Shown one piece after another: positions 1 through 8,258 of a stretch of 45,703 nt of DNA. The DNA is from Sphingopyxis flava (GTDB taxonomy: Bacteria; Pseudomonadota; Alphaproteobacteria; Sphingomonadales; Sphingomonadaceae), in NCBI RefSeq assembly GCF_900168005.1, contig NZ_FUYP01000028.1:1-45703 (forward strand). Direction: 5' to 3'. Under the pieces are notes generated by a model. The model was not told the origin of the DNA. It saw only the letters and a list, made by a program, of their open reading frames with translations, and did not search any database. Each line of letters opens with the position of its first letter. Position 1 is the stretch's first letter. The position numbers and the translations under genes are program-made.

Positions 1-96
1 ACCAGGAATATGCCGAAGCGGCACGTCACCAAATCGCGGAAACACGAGATCCTACGATGCCATGCGGCATAATCCGGGTTACGGCATTATGAACCT

Positions 97-116
97 TATG
101 CCGATATCGGCATAAA
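97..116. repeat. 20-bp perfect palindrome with nearby half-sites
   Basis: TTATGCCGATATCGGCATAA is its own reverse complement. Related half-sites lie just upstream: CGGCATAA at 65-72, CGGCATTA at 82-89, and TGCCG-AAG-CGGCA at 11-23. The homology of the following gene to ArdC begins directly after the palindrome, at about 117-120, so the palindrome coincides with a breakpoint. This arrangement suggests the end of an inserted element or a recombinase/regulator site. That is inference; no recombinase is in the window. Confidence 0.55.
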
Positions 117-386
117 GGGCACTGGACAGGCCACGGCAGCCGCCTCGACCGCGATCAGAAGGGTGGGTTTGGCTCAGAGGCGTATGCGAAGGAGGAGCTT
201 GTCGCCGAGATGGCCAGTGCTTTCACTTGCGCGTCGCTCGGAATCGCCCCGACCGTTCGGCATGCGGACTATATCGGATCATGGCTCTCGGTGCTGCGGA
301 ACGACGAGAAGGCGATCTTCCGCGCCGCTAGTCAGGCGAGCAAGGCGAGCGACTATCTCATGACTTTTGCGAGAGGCGAGCAATGA
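117..386 (+). pseudogene. ArdC-type antirestriction protein, 3' fragment
   Basis: An open frame without a start codon encodes about 89 residues that look like the C-terminal metallopeptidase part of ArdC (DUF1738) antirestriction proteins. It reads HWTGHGSRLDRD, then FGSEAYAKEELVAE and a Cys/Leu-rich helix, and ends at TGA 384-386. ArdC proteins normally have a zincin motif HExxHW here; only the final HW..H part survives and the HEL half is missing. An in-frame stop lies at 90-92, so the upstream part of the gene is gone or was cut at the palindrome at 97-116. ArdC proteins are typical of plasmids and conjugative elements, where they protect incoming DNA, so this marks a remnant of a mobile region. 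Confidence 0.7.
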
Positions 387-697
387 AGCGCCGCAATCTC
401 TCGACCGTCACTGCGGATGCCGAAGGCCGGATGGGGCATGCGCGTGCCTGGATGAACGAGCGGCTAGGCGATATTCTGCTCGCGATCCGCTTCGACAAGA
501 CCCCCTATGACGAACTCGCCAGGCGGCATGGCATTACCGTCGAGGAGGTCACCGAAGATTTTGCGCGCGCGCTCGGCATCTGGTCCATGCGCGGCTGCCC
601 TGGCTCGTCTAGCCATGGCTTTGATCCCAAGCGGGCCGGATGGGCTTGCCATCCGGCCCGGCGCCTTTCAGGGTGGCCTCATGCTAACCGGCCTTGA
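383..697 (+). CDS. small hypothetical protein, coupled to the ArdC fragment
   Basis: 104 residues, function not recognised. The start ATG overlaps the stop of the ArdC fragment (ATGA at 383-386), a typical translational coupling, which argues that the frame is or was real. Residues 20-70 are well behaved and helical, with an HTH-like stretch (ELARRHGITVEEV). After about residue 70 the composition becomes rich in Gly, Pro, Ser and Arg and resembles non-coding frame, and the end overlaps the next gene by 17 bases. It could be a small DNA-binding accessory protein of the former mobile element, possibly with a degraded 3' end. No function is assigned. Confidence 0.5.
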   Translation: MKRRNLSTVTADAEGRMGHARAWMNERLGDILLAIRFDKTPYDELARRHGITVEEVTEDFARALGIWSMRGCPGSSSHGFDPKRAGWACHPARRLSGWPHANRP

Positions 698-1589
698 TCA
701 TCTCCCGCCAGCCAAGCAGCGCGAGCTTGCCGAGGTGGTGCGCATCCTGTTCGAGGAGTTTGCCGCCGCGCATGCGCGCGGCAATGCCGACTGGAACCGG
801 AAGGGCCGCATTCTTAAAATTCTGCTCTACGGCAGCTATGGCCGCGGCGACTGGGTCGATGATCCGATCGGCGGATATCACTCCGACTATGACATCCTCG
901 TCGTGGTCAATTATGACCGGCTCACCGAGTTCGAGCATTGGTCAGCGGCCGAGGACCGCCTGATGCGCGCGTTCACGATCGCGAAGACGCTGACCGCGCC
1001 GGTGAGCTTCATCGTCCATTCGCTGAAGGACGTGAACGCGCAGCTCGAGCGCGGGCGGCCATTCTTCGTCGATATCGTCGAGCAGGGGATCGCGCTCTAC
1101 GAGGCCGAAGGGTTCGAGTTCGTGCAGCCGCGCAACCTGCCGCCTGAGGAAGCGCGGGTCGAGGCGGAGAAGTATTTCGAGGAGTGGTTTGCCACTGCAG
1201 GCGAGTTTCGCGCAGGAGCTGAATTCCACCGCGAACGCGGCGGCGCTAAAGTCGCGGCGTTCAATTATCACCAAGCGGTTGAGCGCTATTATCATTGCTT
1301 GCTCTTGTCGCTCTCGCTTCACAGTCCCAAGTCGCACCGGCTCAATTTCCTCCGCTCGCAGTGCGAGCAGATCGCCCCCGCGCTCATCGAAGCCTGGCCG
1401 CGCGACAACAAGTTCAGCCGCCGCTGCTTCGAGCTGCTGCGCCTCGCATATGTCCAGGCGAGATATTCGCCTCAATTCAAGATCAGCGCCGAGGAACTGA
1501 GCTGGATCGGCGAGCGCGTCGCCGTGCTCGAGCGCCTCGTCGAGACGATTTGCCGCGAGCATCTCGCGGCGTTGGGCGGCCCCGAGTAA
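681..1589 (+). CDS. nucleotidyltransferase-HEPN fusion protein
   Basis: 302 residues with the ATG at 681; the frame is open further upstream but that part does not look like protein. The N-terminal half is a minimal nucleotidyltransferase: the GSYGRGDW motif (about residues 48-55), followed by SDYDILVVV with the paired Asp metal ligands. The C-terminal half (about 185-300) is an all-helical HEPN domain, with FNYHQAVERYYHCLLL in its first helices and YVQARYSP near the end. MNT and HEPN are usually two proteins of a toxin-antitoxin pair (HEPN RNase toxin, MNT antitoxin that modifies it); here they share one chain. The protein lies directly behind mobile-element debris, so a defence or element-maintenance role is plausible but unproven. 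Confidence 0.75.
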   Translation: MLTGLDHLPPAKQRELAEVVRILFEEFAAAHARGNADWNRKGRILKILLYGSYGRGDWVDDPIGGYHSDYDILVVVNYDRLTEFEHWSAAEDRLMRAFTIAKTLTAPVSFIVHSLKDVNAQLERGRPFFVDIVEQGIALYEAEGFEFVQPRNLPPEEARVEAEKYFEEWFATAGEFRAGAEFHRERGGAKVAAFNYHQAVERYYHCLLLSLSLHSPKSHRLNFLRSQCEQIAPALIEAWPRDNKFSRRCFELLRLAYVQARYSPQFKISAEELSWIGERVAVLERLVETICREHLAALGGPE

Positions 1590-1594
1590 AGGTT

Positions 1595-1618
1595 GGATGA
1601 AGCGCTTTCGCGCCATCC
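1595..1618 (+). terminator. stem-loop after the MNT-HEPN gene
   Basis: GGATG-AA-GCGC-TTTC-GCGC-CATCC forms a 9-bp stem with a 2-base bulge and a 4-base loop, starting five bases after the stop codon. There is no T-run, so it is a weak intrinsic terminator at best, or a 3' end stabiliser. Confidence 0.4.
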
Positions 1619-1775
1619 CTCCTGCCGTCCAAGCTTTAGCAGCATCACCCCCCTCTATCTTTAGGGGAGCGCCTCTCGGTGTGCTGGGCAAATAACAGGA
1701 AAACAATCCCCCTCGTCGCAGCCCCAAGACCAGCGGTTACAGCAACGTGGCGACGTCCAGTTCCGGCGGCCAACC

Positions 1776-2180
1776 TTAAAGCCGTTTGAGCAGGCGTTCG
1801 ACGCTGCGGTGGCCGTCACCGCGTTCCTTGCCCGCGATGTCGGCTTCGAGCGCATCGCGAATCTTTTCGATCTCGACGTCGGTCAGATGCTCGATCCCGA
1901 CGAATTCGACGCGTGCCGTATCCAATGCGCGCAGAATCTCGTCGAGCTTGGCCTGCATCGCCGCGCCGTCGCGGTTCTGGCTGTTCTGAATCAGAAATAC
2001 CGCGAGAAAGGTAAGTACGGTCGTCGCCGTGTTTACGATAAGCTGCCACGTATCTGAGAATTGCAGAATCGGGCCGCTCGCTGCCCAGACGATGATGAAG
2101 GCGACCGCGACGATGAAGGTCGCAGGCTCACCCATCAGCCGGGCACATCTCGAGGCGATCCGGGTGAATATGCGATTCAT
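1776..2180 (-). CDS. low-affinity iron permease family protein
   Basis: 134 residues. The start ATG at 2180 is chosen because GGAGGA sits five bases upstream; an in-frame ATG also exists at 2192. Two membrane segments are visible (about residues 19-35 and 43-60) around SDTWQLIVNT, followed by FLIQNSQNRD. This is the signature of the low-affinity iron permease family (PF04120), whose bacterial members are short, two-segment proteins of unknown transport activity. The C-terminal 70 residues are a charged soluble region that reads as a helical tail (KLDEILRALD onward). It stands alone, divergent from the CinA-like gene. An actual iron transport role is not established for such short members. Confidence 0.75.
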   Translation of the reverse strand: MNRIFTRIASRCARLMGEPATFIVAVAFIIVWAASGPILQFSDTWQLIVNTATTVLTFLAVFLIQNSQNRDGAAMQAKLDEILRALDTARVEFVGIEHLTDVEIEKIRDALEADIAGKERGDGHRSVERLLKRL

Positions 2181-2311
2181 GCTGTCCTCCATCGATTTGC
2201 GGGCGATGCGGAGACCCGGCAATCGTCCGATCCGCTAACGCCGATGCCGCAACTTCGCTCCCTCAAGAAGGAGCGATCGCAACCTTCGCTGTCGCGTGCC
2301 GTTTCGTCGCA

Positions 2312-2869
2312 ATGAACCAAATCACGCAGCATGGCGAAGGGCAGGGCAGGCGCACTGCCACAACCACACCCGCCGAAGATATTGATTATCGGGCCGCCGA
2401 GCTTGCGCGTCTTCTTGCGGAGTGCAAACTCTCCTTCGCGACCGCAGAGAGCTGCACCGGCGGTCAGCTCGCAGCCGTCCTCGCGGGCGACGCGGTGCTG
2501 GGCCCCCATCTTGAGCGGGGATTCGTCGTGTATTCCGCGGATGCCAAATGCGAATTGCTCGGCGTCGGTCGTGATGATGTGGAGCGATGCGAGGCCGTTA
2601 ATTCGGACGTTGCAGCGGCGATGGCGGAAGGGGCACTTAAGAATAGCCGTGCCGATGTGGCGATTGCCATCACCGGCTTTTGCGGCCCCCGCCAAGGCGA
2701 CGAAGAGGTGGGACTTGTCCATTTGGCCTCAGCGGATCGCGCGGGACGACTCGTTCAGCGCGAATGTCATTTTGGAGAGCTTGGACGGCGGCGGGTGCTC
2801 GATAGCGCGGTCGCCGCGGCATTAGGGATGATGATCGATGCGGCCAATGACAGCGCGAGGAACCGTTAG
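2312..2869 (+). CDS. stand-alone CinA C-terminal domain protein (PncC-like)
   Basis: 185 residues. CinA C-terminal (PncC-type) domains deamidate nicotinamide mononucleotide to nicotinate mononucleotide in pyridine-nucleotide salvage. The catalytic-loop signature TAESCTGG is intact at about residues 44-51. The second loop, usually a Gly-rich AITGxAGPGG-type sequence, reads AITGFCGPRQGDEEVGLVHLA, with Cys-Gly-Pro-Arg-Gln in place of the glycines. It also carries an N-terminal extension of about 25 polar residues. There is no N-terminal molybdopterin-like domain. The altered loop suggests changed activity or a divergent paralogue. Its position in a stress block is compatible with NAD recycling, but nothing in the sequence ties it to its neighbours. 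Confidence 0.75.
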   Translation: MNQITQHGEGQGRRTATTTPAEDIDYRAAELARLLAECKLSFATAESCTGGQLAAVLAGDAVLGPHLERGFVVYSADAKCELLGVGRDDVERCEAVNSDVAAAMAEGALKNSRADVAIAITGFCGPRQGDEEVGLVHLASADRAGRLVQRECHFGELGRRRVLDSAVAAALGMMIDAANDSARNR

Positions 2870-3125
2870 CGCTGACCGGAAACGGGGCGAGCCATGCTGC
2901 AAGAAAATTGCTCGCAAGATATGACCGACGCTTTGAAGGCGTCGATCGCGAAGACGGCGCCGACATTGCCCCGTAACATTCGGCTGAGCGCAGCTCCCCT
3001 CGCAAGGAGAGGTTCGGCGATGGATATGCCGGCCTTTATCATGGATCGGCACGCGCTTGCCGCGGACGTAATACGGCCAGAGCGCAGGGTAAATTGCGCC
3101 CTTTGAACGTGAGAAGCTGACGTCG

Positions 3126-3623
3126 CTACATCGTAACGGTTTGTGCAGGGGGCAGCCCGCCGTCTTTGGCCATCGCCATCAGCTCTTCCTTGCGCGCGAG
3201 GATCCGCTCGCCGAGCGCCTCCAGATCGGCGCCGGATGCGCGCGCCTGCTGGAACATGTTGTCGTGGCGTTTCTCTTCCTCGCGGACATGGTGCGCGATC
3301 TCCTCCTTGAGGACGGTGATGCGCGCGTCGAAGAACTCATCATCGGGCGTACTGGCTTCAATCGCATTGATCAGGGTTTTCGCCCCGTCATGCTCGACAA
3401 AGGCCTCATAGTAGAGATCGTCCTCAATCTTGCCGCGCAGCGCGGGATAGAAAATCTCTTCCTCGACCTGTGCATGAATCTTCAGTTCGGTGCAGATTTC
3501 ACGGGCAAGGCTCGCCTTGCGGCTCGCGCTCGATGCGCGTTCGAAGTCTTCGAACAAGCCCTCCACCTTGCGATGATCAGCGGCGAGAATGTGCGTGGCA
3601 TCGATATCAATCGTCGTCGGCAT
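3126..3623 (-). CDS. hemerythrin HHE domain protein
   Basis: 165 residues. The ATG at 3623 has AAGGAG upstream at good spacing. The protein is almost all helical, with the spaced His/Glu ligands of the hemerythrin fold: ADHRKVEGLF near the N-terminus, HAQVEEEIFYPAL (HxxxE), FVEHDGAKTLI, and HHVREEEKRHDNMF. Such proteins bind a di-iron centre and are linked to oxygen, nitric oxide or iron-cluster stress. A promoter resembling the EcfG general-stress consensus lies at 3658-3683, which fits a stress role. It is divergent from the glycosyltransferase gene. Confidence 0.85.
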   Translation of the reverse strand: MPTTIDIDATHILAADHRKVEGLFEDFERASSASRKASLAREICTELKIHAQVEEEIFYPALRGKIEDDLYYEAFVEHDGAKTLINAIEASTPDDEFFDARITVLKEEIAHHVREEEKRHDNMFQQARASGADLEALGERILARKEELMAMAKDGGLPPAQTVTM

Positions 3624-3657
3624 GCGATGGCGCTCCTTATCGGATGAATATTTCATC

Positions 3658-3683
3658 GACGCCGACCGGCGTCATACGGTTCC
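3658..3683 (-). promoter_or_regulatory. EcfG-like promoter of the hemerythrin gene
   Basis: On the minus strand GGAACC (3683-3678) is followed after 16 bases by CGTC (3661-3658). The alphaproteobacterial general-stress sigma factor EcfG recognises GGAAC-N17-CGTT, so this is one base off. The site also contains a perfect inverted repeat, GACGCCG-AC-CGGCGTC (3658-3673). The predicted transcript start lies about 30 bases before the ATG. Confidence 0.45.
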
Positions 3684-3839
3684 AAATCATGCCAGCCATC
3701 GCGGAGGATTTTTCGCTTTTCGCAACATGGGTTAGAAAAGGAGGGATTCGGATGTTTGGCGGGCGATTTCGGCGCAACTCCGGGACCTTCTGCCGCGTAT
3801 TTCGAAGGCTGAGTTGGTACTGGAACTGGAAGGCCCGTT

Positions 3840-6167
3840 ATGAAATATGACGTCGAAGACAGGTTTTTCCCGCACTATGCCGACGCGGAAGTCGGCCCGA
3901 CGCTTTCTTCCTTCTCGTCATCGCCCCCCCTCACGCGCCGGATTGCCCTTGTCGGTTGTTTCCGGCCCCGGCGCTGCGGAATTGCGACCTATACCGCTGA
4001 CATCTTCGATCATCTCACGTGCGAGCATCCTGACATCGGAATCGATGTCTATGCACTGCGCGCCCATCCCGCGGATCCGCGCGATACCGATGTCGCCTGC
4101 GTCATCGAGGCCGAGGATCCCGCCTCCTACCGCGCCGCGGCGCACGCGATTAATCGAAGCGGCGTCGATGCCGTCTGGATTCAGCATGAATTCGGAATAT
4201 TCGGCGGAATTGCGGGCGCGATGCTGCTCGATCTCGTCGAGCGTATCGCAGCGCCGCTCATCGTCACTTTTCATACCGTGCTCGCCTCCCCAAGCGCGGA
4301 GCAGCGGCGAATCATGGATGGGCTCGTCGCGCGGGCCTCGCGGCTGATGGTGATGAGCGATTATGGCCGCCAGGTCCTGATCGAGACTTATGGCGCGTCC
4401 GCGGACGCGGTCACCCTCATCGAACATGGGACCCCGGTCCGACCCTTTTGCGAGAAGTCCCCGCTTCGAACCGAGCTCGGCATCGGCGACCGGCCCATAC
4501 TCTCGACCTTCGGATTGCTCGGGCCGGGAAAGGGGCTTGAAACTGCGATCCGCGCCTTGCCCGCGATTGCCGAGCGGCATCCCGACATTTTGTATCGCAT
4601 CGTCGGCGCGACCCACCCCAATCTGATCGCAGCCGAGGGGGAGGCCTATCGGGAAAGCCTTCAGGCGCTTGCCGAGGATCTCGGGGTCGGCGCCAACATC
4701 GGGTGGGACAACCGCTTTTTGGAGACCGAAGAGCTTCTCGACCAGATCGAGCTTTGCGACATCTATCTTGCCCCCTATCCCAACCTCGCCCAGGTGACCT
4801 CGGGCACCCTCTCTTATGCCGTCGCGCTTGGCCGCGCGGTCATATCGACCCCCTTCGTTCACGCCCGCGAATTGCTTTCAAACGACGTCGGTCTCCTGGT
4901 GCCGCAAGGCGACAGTATGGCTATCGCCGATGCGGTCCTCGGGCTCCTCGAATCGGCCGACAAACGCCGCGCGCTGCAGCGCCGTGCCTATGAGCGCGGA
5001 AGGCGCACTGCCTGGCCCCAGATCGTCGACCAGTGCGCCGCGCTTCTTGACATGGCGATTATGGAGCCGCCCCGTATCTCCGCGACCCGGCGCACGGCCC
5101 CTTCGCTCTCGGGGGTTGCGGACATGTGCGACGATGTCGGTATCCTGCAGCACGGGCGCGGTGTGGTGCCCGATCGTGATCACGGCTATTGCATCGACGA
5201 CGTTGCCCGGGCGCTCATTCTCGTGAACAGCCTTGGCGGCCAGATCGCGTCTGAATGGGAAAGCCGGGCGATATGCTTTGCCGCCTTCATCCAGCACGCT
5301 TGGAATCCGGATGAAGGGGCTTTCAGAAATTTCATGTCCTACGATCGCCGCTGGCTCGAAGATCGCGGCTCCGACGACAGCAATGGACGCGCCATTTGGG
5401 CGCTCGGCCATTGTGCCGCGCGCGCGCGCTCGAACGAGCTTGCCGGATGGGCGCGCGACTGGTTCGACCGCTCGGCCTGCGCTGTCGCCGAGGTGCGTAG
5501 CCCGCGCGCGGTTGCCTTCGCAATGCTCGGGGCAGCCGAAGTTCTTGGCCGTTTCCCGTCGGATGCGGCGGCAAGTGAAATATTGGGATGCGGCGCTGCC
5601 TATCTGGAAAAGCTTCGCAGTCATTCGGCGCGAGACGATTGGGATTGGTTCGAGCCGACGCTGGCCTATGACAATGCACGCTTGTCCGAGGCGCTGCTGC
5701 GCGCTGGCACTCTTCTCAAGGTTGCTGCCTGGAAGGAGGCCGGGCTTAAAACACTAGGTTGGCTGTGCGAGCAGCAGACAGCTGCGACGGGCTGCTTTCG
5801 GCCCGTGGGGTCGGAGGGCTTTGGCCGGTCCCACGACCTGCTGCCCTTCGATCAGCAGCCGCTTGAGGCCTGGGCAACGATTGCTGCCTGCGGCGCTGCC
5901 CTTGCCGCAAGGCACGACGAGCGCTGGCGGCGCTATGCCGAGGCGGCCTGGTACTGGTTTTTCGGTGCCAATGACCGCGGCGAAGCGCTGGCAAGCACGG
6001 AGACCGGTCGCTGCCATGACGGGCTGACGCCTCGGGGCATCAATCGGAATGTGGGCGCTGAATCCACTCTGGCATTTCACCTTGCTTATCAGGCGATGGA
6101 CGCCCTAATCTGGCCGAGGGGGGCCAGGAAGGACGTCGGCTTCGTTCATGCTGATATGCAGACCTGA
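3840..6167 (+). CDS. GT4 glycosyltransferase fused to an alpha-toroid domain
   Basis: 775 residues, about twice the length of a normal family 4 glycosyltransferase. Residues about 35-400 are a GT-B fold: VGCFRPRRCGIATYT at the N-terminal nucleotide loop, STFGLLGPGKGLETAI in the linker, and a C-terminal donor-site region with IYLAPYPNLAQVTSGTLSYA. From about residue 430 a second, helical region begins (SGVADMCDDVGILQHGRG, then HGYCIDDVARALI) with repeated Trp-rich helices and YDNARLSEALLRA. It looks like an (alpha/alpha) toroid of the six-hairpin glycosidase kind. The stop overlaps the start of the GH130 gene by 20 bases, so the two products are probably made together. A role in building and trimming a mannose-type glycan or storage/capsule oligosaccharide is inference. 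Confidence 0.75.
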   Translation: MKYDVEDRFFPHYADAEVGPTLSSFSSSPPLTRRIALVGCFRPRRCGIATYTADIFDHLTCEHPDIGIDVYALRAHPADPRDTDVACVIEAEDPASYRAAAHAINRSGVDAVWIQHEFGIFGGIAGAMLLDLVERIAAPLIVTFHTVLASPSAEQRRIMDGLVARASRLMVMSDYGRQVLIETYGASADAVTLIEHGTPVRPFCEKSPLRTELGIGDRPILSTFGLLGPGKGLETAIRALPAIAERHPDILYRIVGATHPNLIAAEGEAYRESLQALAEDLGVGANIGWDNRFLETEELLDQIELCDIYLAPYPNLAQVTSGTLSYAVALGRAVISTPFVHARELLSNDVGLLVPQGDSMAIADAVLGLLESADKRRALQRRAYERGRRTAWPQIVDQCAALLDMAIMEPPRISATRRTAPSLSGVADMCDDVGILQHGRGVVPDRDHGYCIDDVARALILVNSLGGQIASEWESRAICFAAFIQHAWNPDEGAFRNFMSYDRRWLEDRGSDDSNGRAIWALGHCAARARSNELAGWARDWFDRSACAVAEVRSPRAVAFAMLGAAEVLGRFPSDAAASEILGCGAAYLEKLRSHSARDDWDWFEPTLAYDNARLSEALLRAGTLLKVAAWKEAGLKTLGWLCEQQTAATGCFRPVGSEGFGRSHDLLPFDQQPLEAWATIAACGAALAARHDERWRRYAEAAWYWFFGANDRGEALASTETGRCHDGLTPRGINRNVGAESTLAFHLAYQAMDALIWPRGARKDVGFVHADMQT

Positions 6168-7455
6168 TCATACGCCGCTGCGCATTCTTCGGGAAAAGCT
6201 GCACGCGGACCCCGCGCGCGTCGTCTTGCGTCCGTTTCACCTCGCCTGGCAGGCGAGCGTGTCCGAGCCCTCGCGCGCGGCGCAACTCGTCCAGGACATT
6301 TTAAAGCTTGACGATGATCAGGCGGAGGCCGAGCTCGACCTTATCTGGAAGGATTTTTCCGAACGCCACTGGCAGATCGGCCGAATATTCGATGAGCGCT
6401 TCGCCGAGATTGCCGAAGATGTGGAACTTGCTGCAGGATCGGTCTCGCCCGTCAAGAAGCGGCTGATCGGCGCCTATTTCTGCCACGAATACAGCTATGC
6501 CGCCGCAGCGCTGATGAACCCCAGCGTGGTGCCGCATCCCGACCAGACCGGCCTCGACCCTGACCAGCAGCGCTTTGTGATGTCGCTACGCGCGGTCGGA
6601 GAAGGGCATATCAGTTCGGTTGCCTTTCGCGAGGGGATTATCGGGCCCGGGGGCGACTTTCGGCTTTGGCCGCAGTCGGGACCGGCGATGGCGGGCGTCG
6701 TCGACGACCGCCATCATATGGGGCCTGAGGGCGCGGTGACGGTGCATCGCCAGCCCGACAGCGCGATCTCGAACAGCGTGCTGTTTCCCGTCACCGAGGC
6801 GCAGCGCAACGGGCTCGAGGACCTGCGCCTCGTCCAGTTTACCCATGACGATGGCGGGTGCGAATATATTGGAACCTACACCGCCTATTCAGGGCGCGAG
6901 ATTCGCTCAGAGATGCTGCGGACGAGCGATTTCACGCGCTTCTGCCTCGAACCGCTCATGGGACGGGCGGCGCGCAACAAGGGCATGGCGCTGTTCCCGA
7001 GAAAGATCGGAGGCCGCTATCTGATGGTCGGGCGGCAAGACGGCAAGAATGTTACGCTACTTGCCTCGGACACGCTCAATAGATGGGACGATGAGGGCAC
7101 GATGCTGCTGCGCCCCGCCTTTCCATGGGAATTTGTCCAGATGGGCAATTGCGGTAGCCCGATCGAGTGCGACGAAGGCTGGATATTGCTTACCCACGGT
7201 GTCGGTGCGATGCGCAAATACAGTCTTGGCGCGGCGCTGCTTGACCGGGACGATCCGTCAAAGGTGATCGGGCGTACCGCCTGCCCGATCCTTTCCGCGG
7301 CGGAAAGCGATCGCGAGGGCTATGTTCCCAATGTGGTCTACACTTGCGGGGCGATGCGCGTCGGCCACGAGCTGTTCATTCCCTACGGCATTTCGGACAG
7401 CGCGATCGGGTTTGCGGTCACCGGGATCGACGATCTGCTGAGCCTGATGATCTGA
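6148..7455 (+). CDS. GH130-family glycosidase/phosphorylase
   Basis: 435 residues. The five-bladed GH130 fold is recognisable from GLEDLRLVQFTHDDG (E-D-R segment), YIGTYTAYSG, KGMALFPRKIGGRYLMVGRQD, NCGSPIECDEGWILLTHGVG and VVYTCGAMRVGHELFIPYGISD. GH130 enzymes are mostly phosphorylases acting on beta-mannosides (beta-1,2 or beta-1,4), some are hydrolases; which type this is cannot be read with certainty. About 110 extra N-terminal residues precede the catalytic fold. It starts inside the 3' end of the GT4 gene and ends four bases before the convergent Crp/Fnr gene. The pairing of GT4 and GH130 suggests a mannoside that is both made and phosphorolysed. Confidence 0.75.
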   Translation: MLICRPDHTPLRILREKLHADPARVVLRPFHLAWQASVSEPSRAAQLVQDILKLDDDQAEAELDLIWKDFSERHWQIGRIFDERFAEIAEDVELAAGSVSPVKKRLIGAYFCHEYSYAAAALMNPSVVPHPDQTGLDPDQQRFVMSLRAVGEGHISSVAFREGIIGPGGDFRLWPQSGPAMAGVVDDRHHMGPEGAVTVHRQPDSAISNSVLFPVTEAQRNGLEDLRLVQFTHDDGGCEYIGTYTAYSGREIRSEMLRTSDFTRFCLEPLMGRAARNKGMALFPRKIGGRYLMVGRQDGKNVTLLASDTLNRWDDEGTMLLRPAFPWEFVQMGNCGSPIECDEGWILLTHGVGAMRKYSLGAALLDRDDPSKVIGRTACPILSAAESDREGYVPNVVYTCGAMRVGHELFIPYGISDSAIGFAVTGIDDLLSLMI

Positions 7456-7459
7456 CGCG

Positions 7460-8239
7460 TCAGCCTGTCTGCTGTCCGCGGTGGAGGTAGATATCCGAAT
7501 AGCTGGCGATGCCGCGCAGCACGTTGACATCGCCGATGACAAGCTTCCGGCCTTGCCGGATGATTCCGCCTGCATCCTCCAGCGACCTCAGCGTTCGATT
7601 GATATGGACCGGCGTCAGGCCGAGAAGGTCGGCGAGCTGTTCCTGGGTGATCGGCACGTCGACCCGCTCCGGCGGCTCGACCGTCGTGACGTGCAGGCGA
7701 TAGACGAGCTCGCACAGGAAGTGCGCAAGGCGGGAGAGCGCGTTGCGCCGGCCGATGTTGAGAAGCCATTCGCGCCCGATCGACGCCTCGATCAATATGT
7801 CGACGAGGAGCGCGCGGGCGATGGTGCCTCGCGCCCTTACCAGTTGTTCAAGAGCCTTGATGGGGACGATGGCAATGTCGGCGACGGTCAGCGCCTGGAG
7901 ATTGTGGTCTGCAACCCGCAGAAACAGCGACTGCAGGTCGAGCGCATCGCCGGGCATCTTCAGCGCCACGATCTGGCGTCCCCCATCGGCGGCGAACTTG
8001 TGCCGATAGGCGAGGCCTGAAAGGAGCAGCGGGCAGACCTCGGAGCGCTCGCCTTCGCGAAGAATATAATCGCCCGCGTCAAGGCGCCGGGGGGTGAATG
8101 GTAGCAGCCGCAGCGCCTGCTGATCGTCAGGCGCGAGTGCGCTGTGGCTCAAGAGCTTGCGGACGAATATGTCCAGCCCTTGGTTCGCGGGCAGGTCATT
8201 TGCAATATCGGGTGTGAGCGCAAGCCTGTCTGGACGCAC
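7460..8239 (-). CDS. Crp/Fnr family transcription regulator
   Basis: 259 residues with a GTG start at 8239 preceded by AAGGAG. An N-terminal cyclic-nucleotide-binding-type beta-roll (YILREGERSEVCPLLLSG) is followed by a long dimerisation helix and a C-terminal winged HTH (ITQEQLADLLGLTPVHINRTLRSL). The Cys cluster of true FNR oxygen sensors is absent, and the cAMP phosphate-binding loop is not clearly conserved, so the ligand is unknown. It lies divergent from the EcfG-controlled gene at 8353. The protein resembles the second Crp/Fnr regulator at 10587 in the HTH (TPVHINRT versus TQVHVNRT), so the two may be related paralogues acting on stress or low-oxygen genes. Confidence 0.85.
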   Translation of the reverse strand: MRPDRLALTPDIANDLPANQGLDIFVRKLLSHSALAPDDQQALRLLPFTPRRLDAGDYILREGERSEVCPLLLSGLAYRHKFAADGGRQIVALKMPGDALDLQSLFLRVADHNLQALTVADIAIVPIKALEQLVRARGTIARALLVDILIEASIGREWLLNIGRRNALSRLAHFLCELVYRLHVTTVEPPERVDVPITQEQLADLLGLTPVHINRTLRSLEDAGGIIRQGRKLVIGDVNVLRGIASYSDIYLHRGQQTG

Positions 8240-8258
8240 AGCAACTCCTTTCGCCCGG

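Noticed and set aside
942..1727. Long minus-strand open frame opposite the MNT-HEPN gene
   Set aside because: Composition is that of a reverse-frame shadow in GC-rich DNA; the plus strand has clear motifs.
2822..3106. Short frames on both strands between CinA-like and hemerythrin genes
   Set aside because: No ribosome site, no protein-like sequence and no overlap logic; treated as intergenic.
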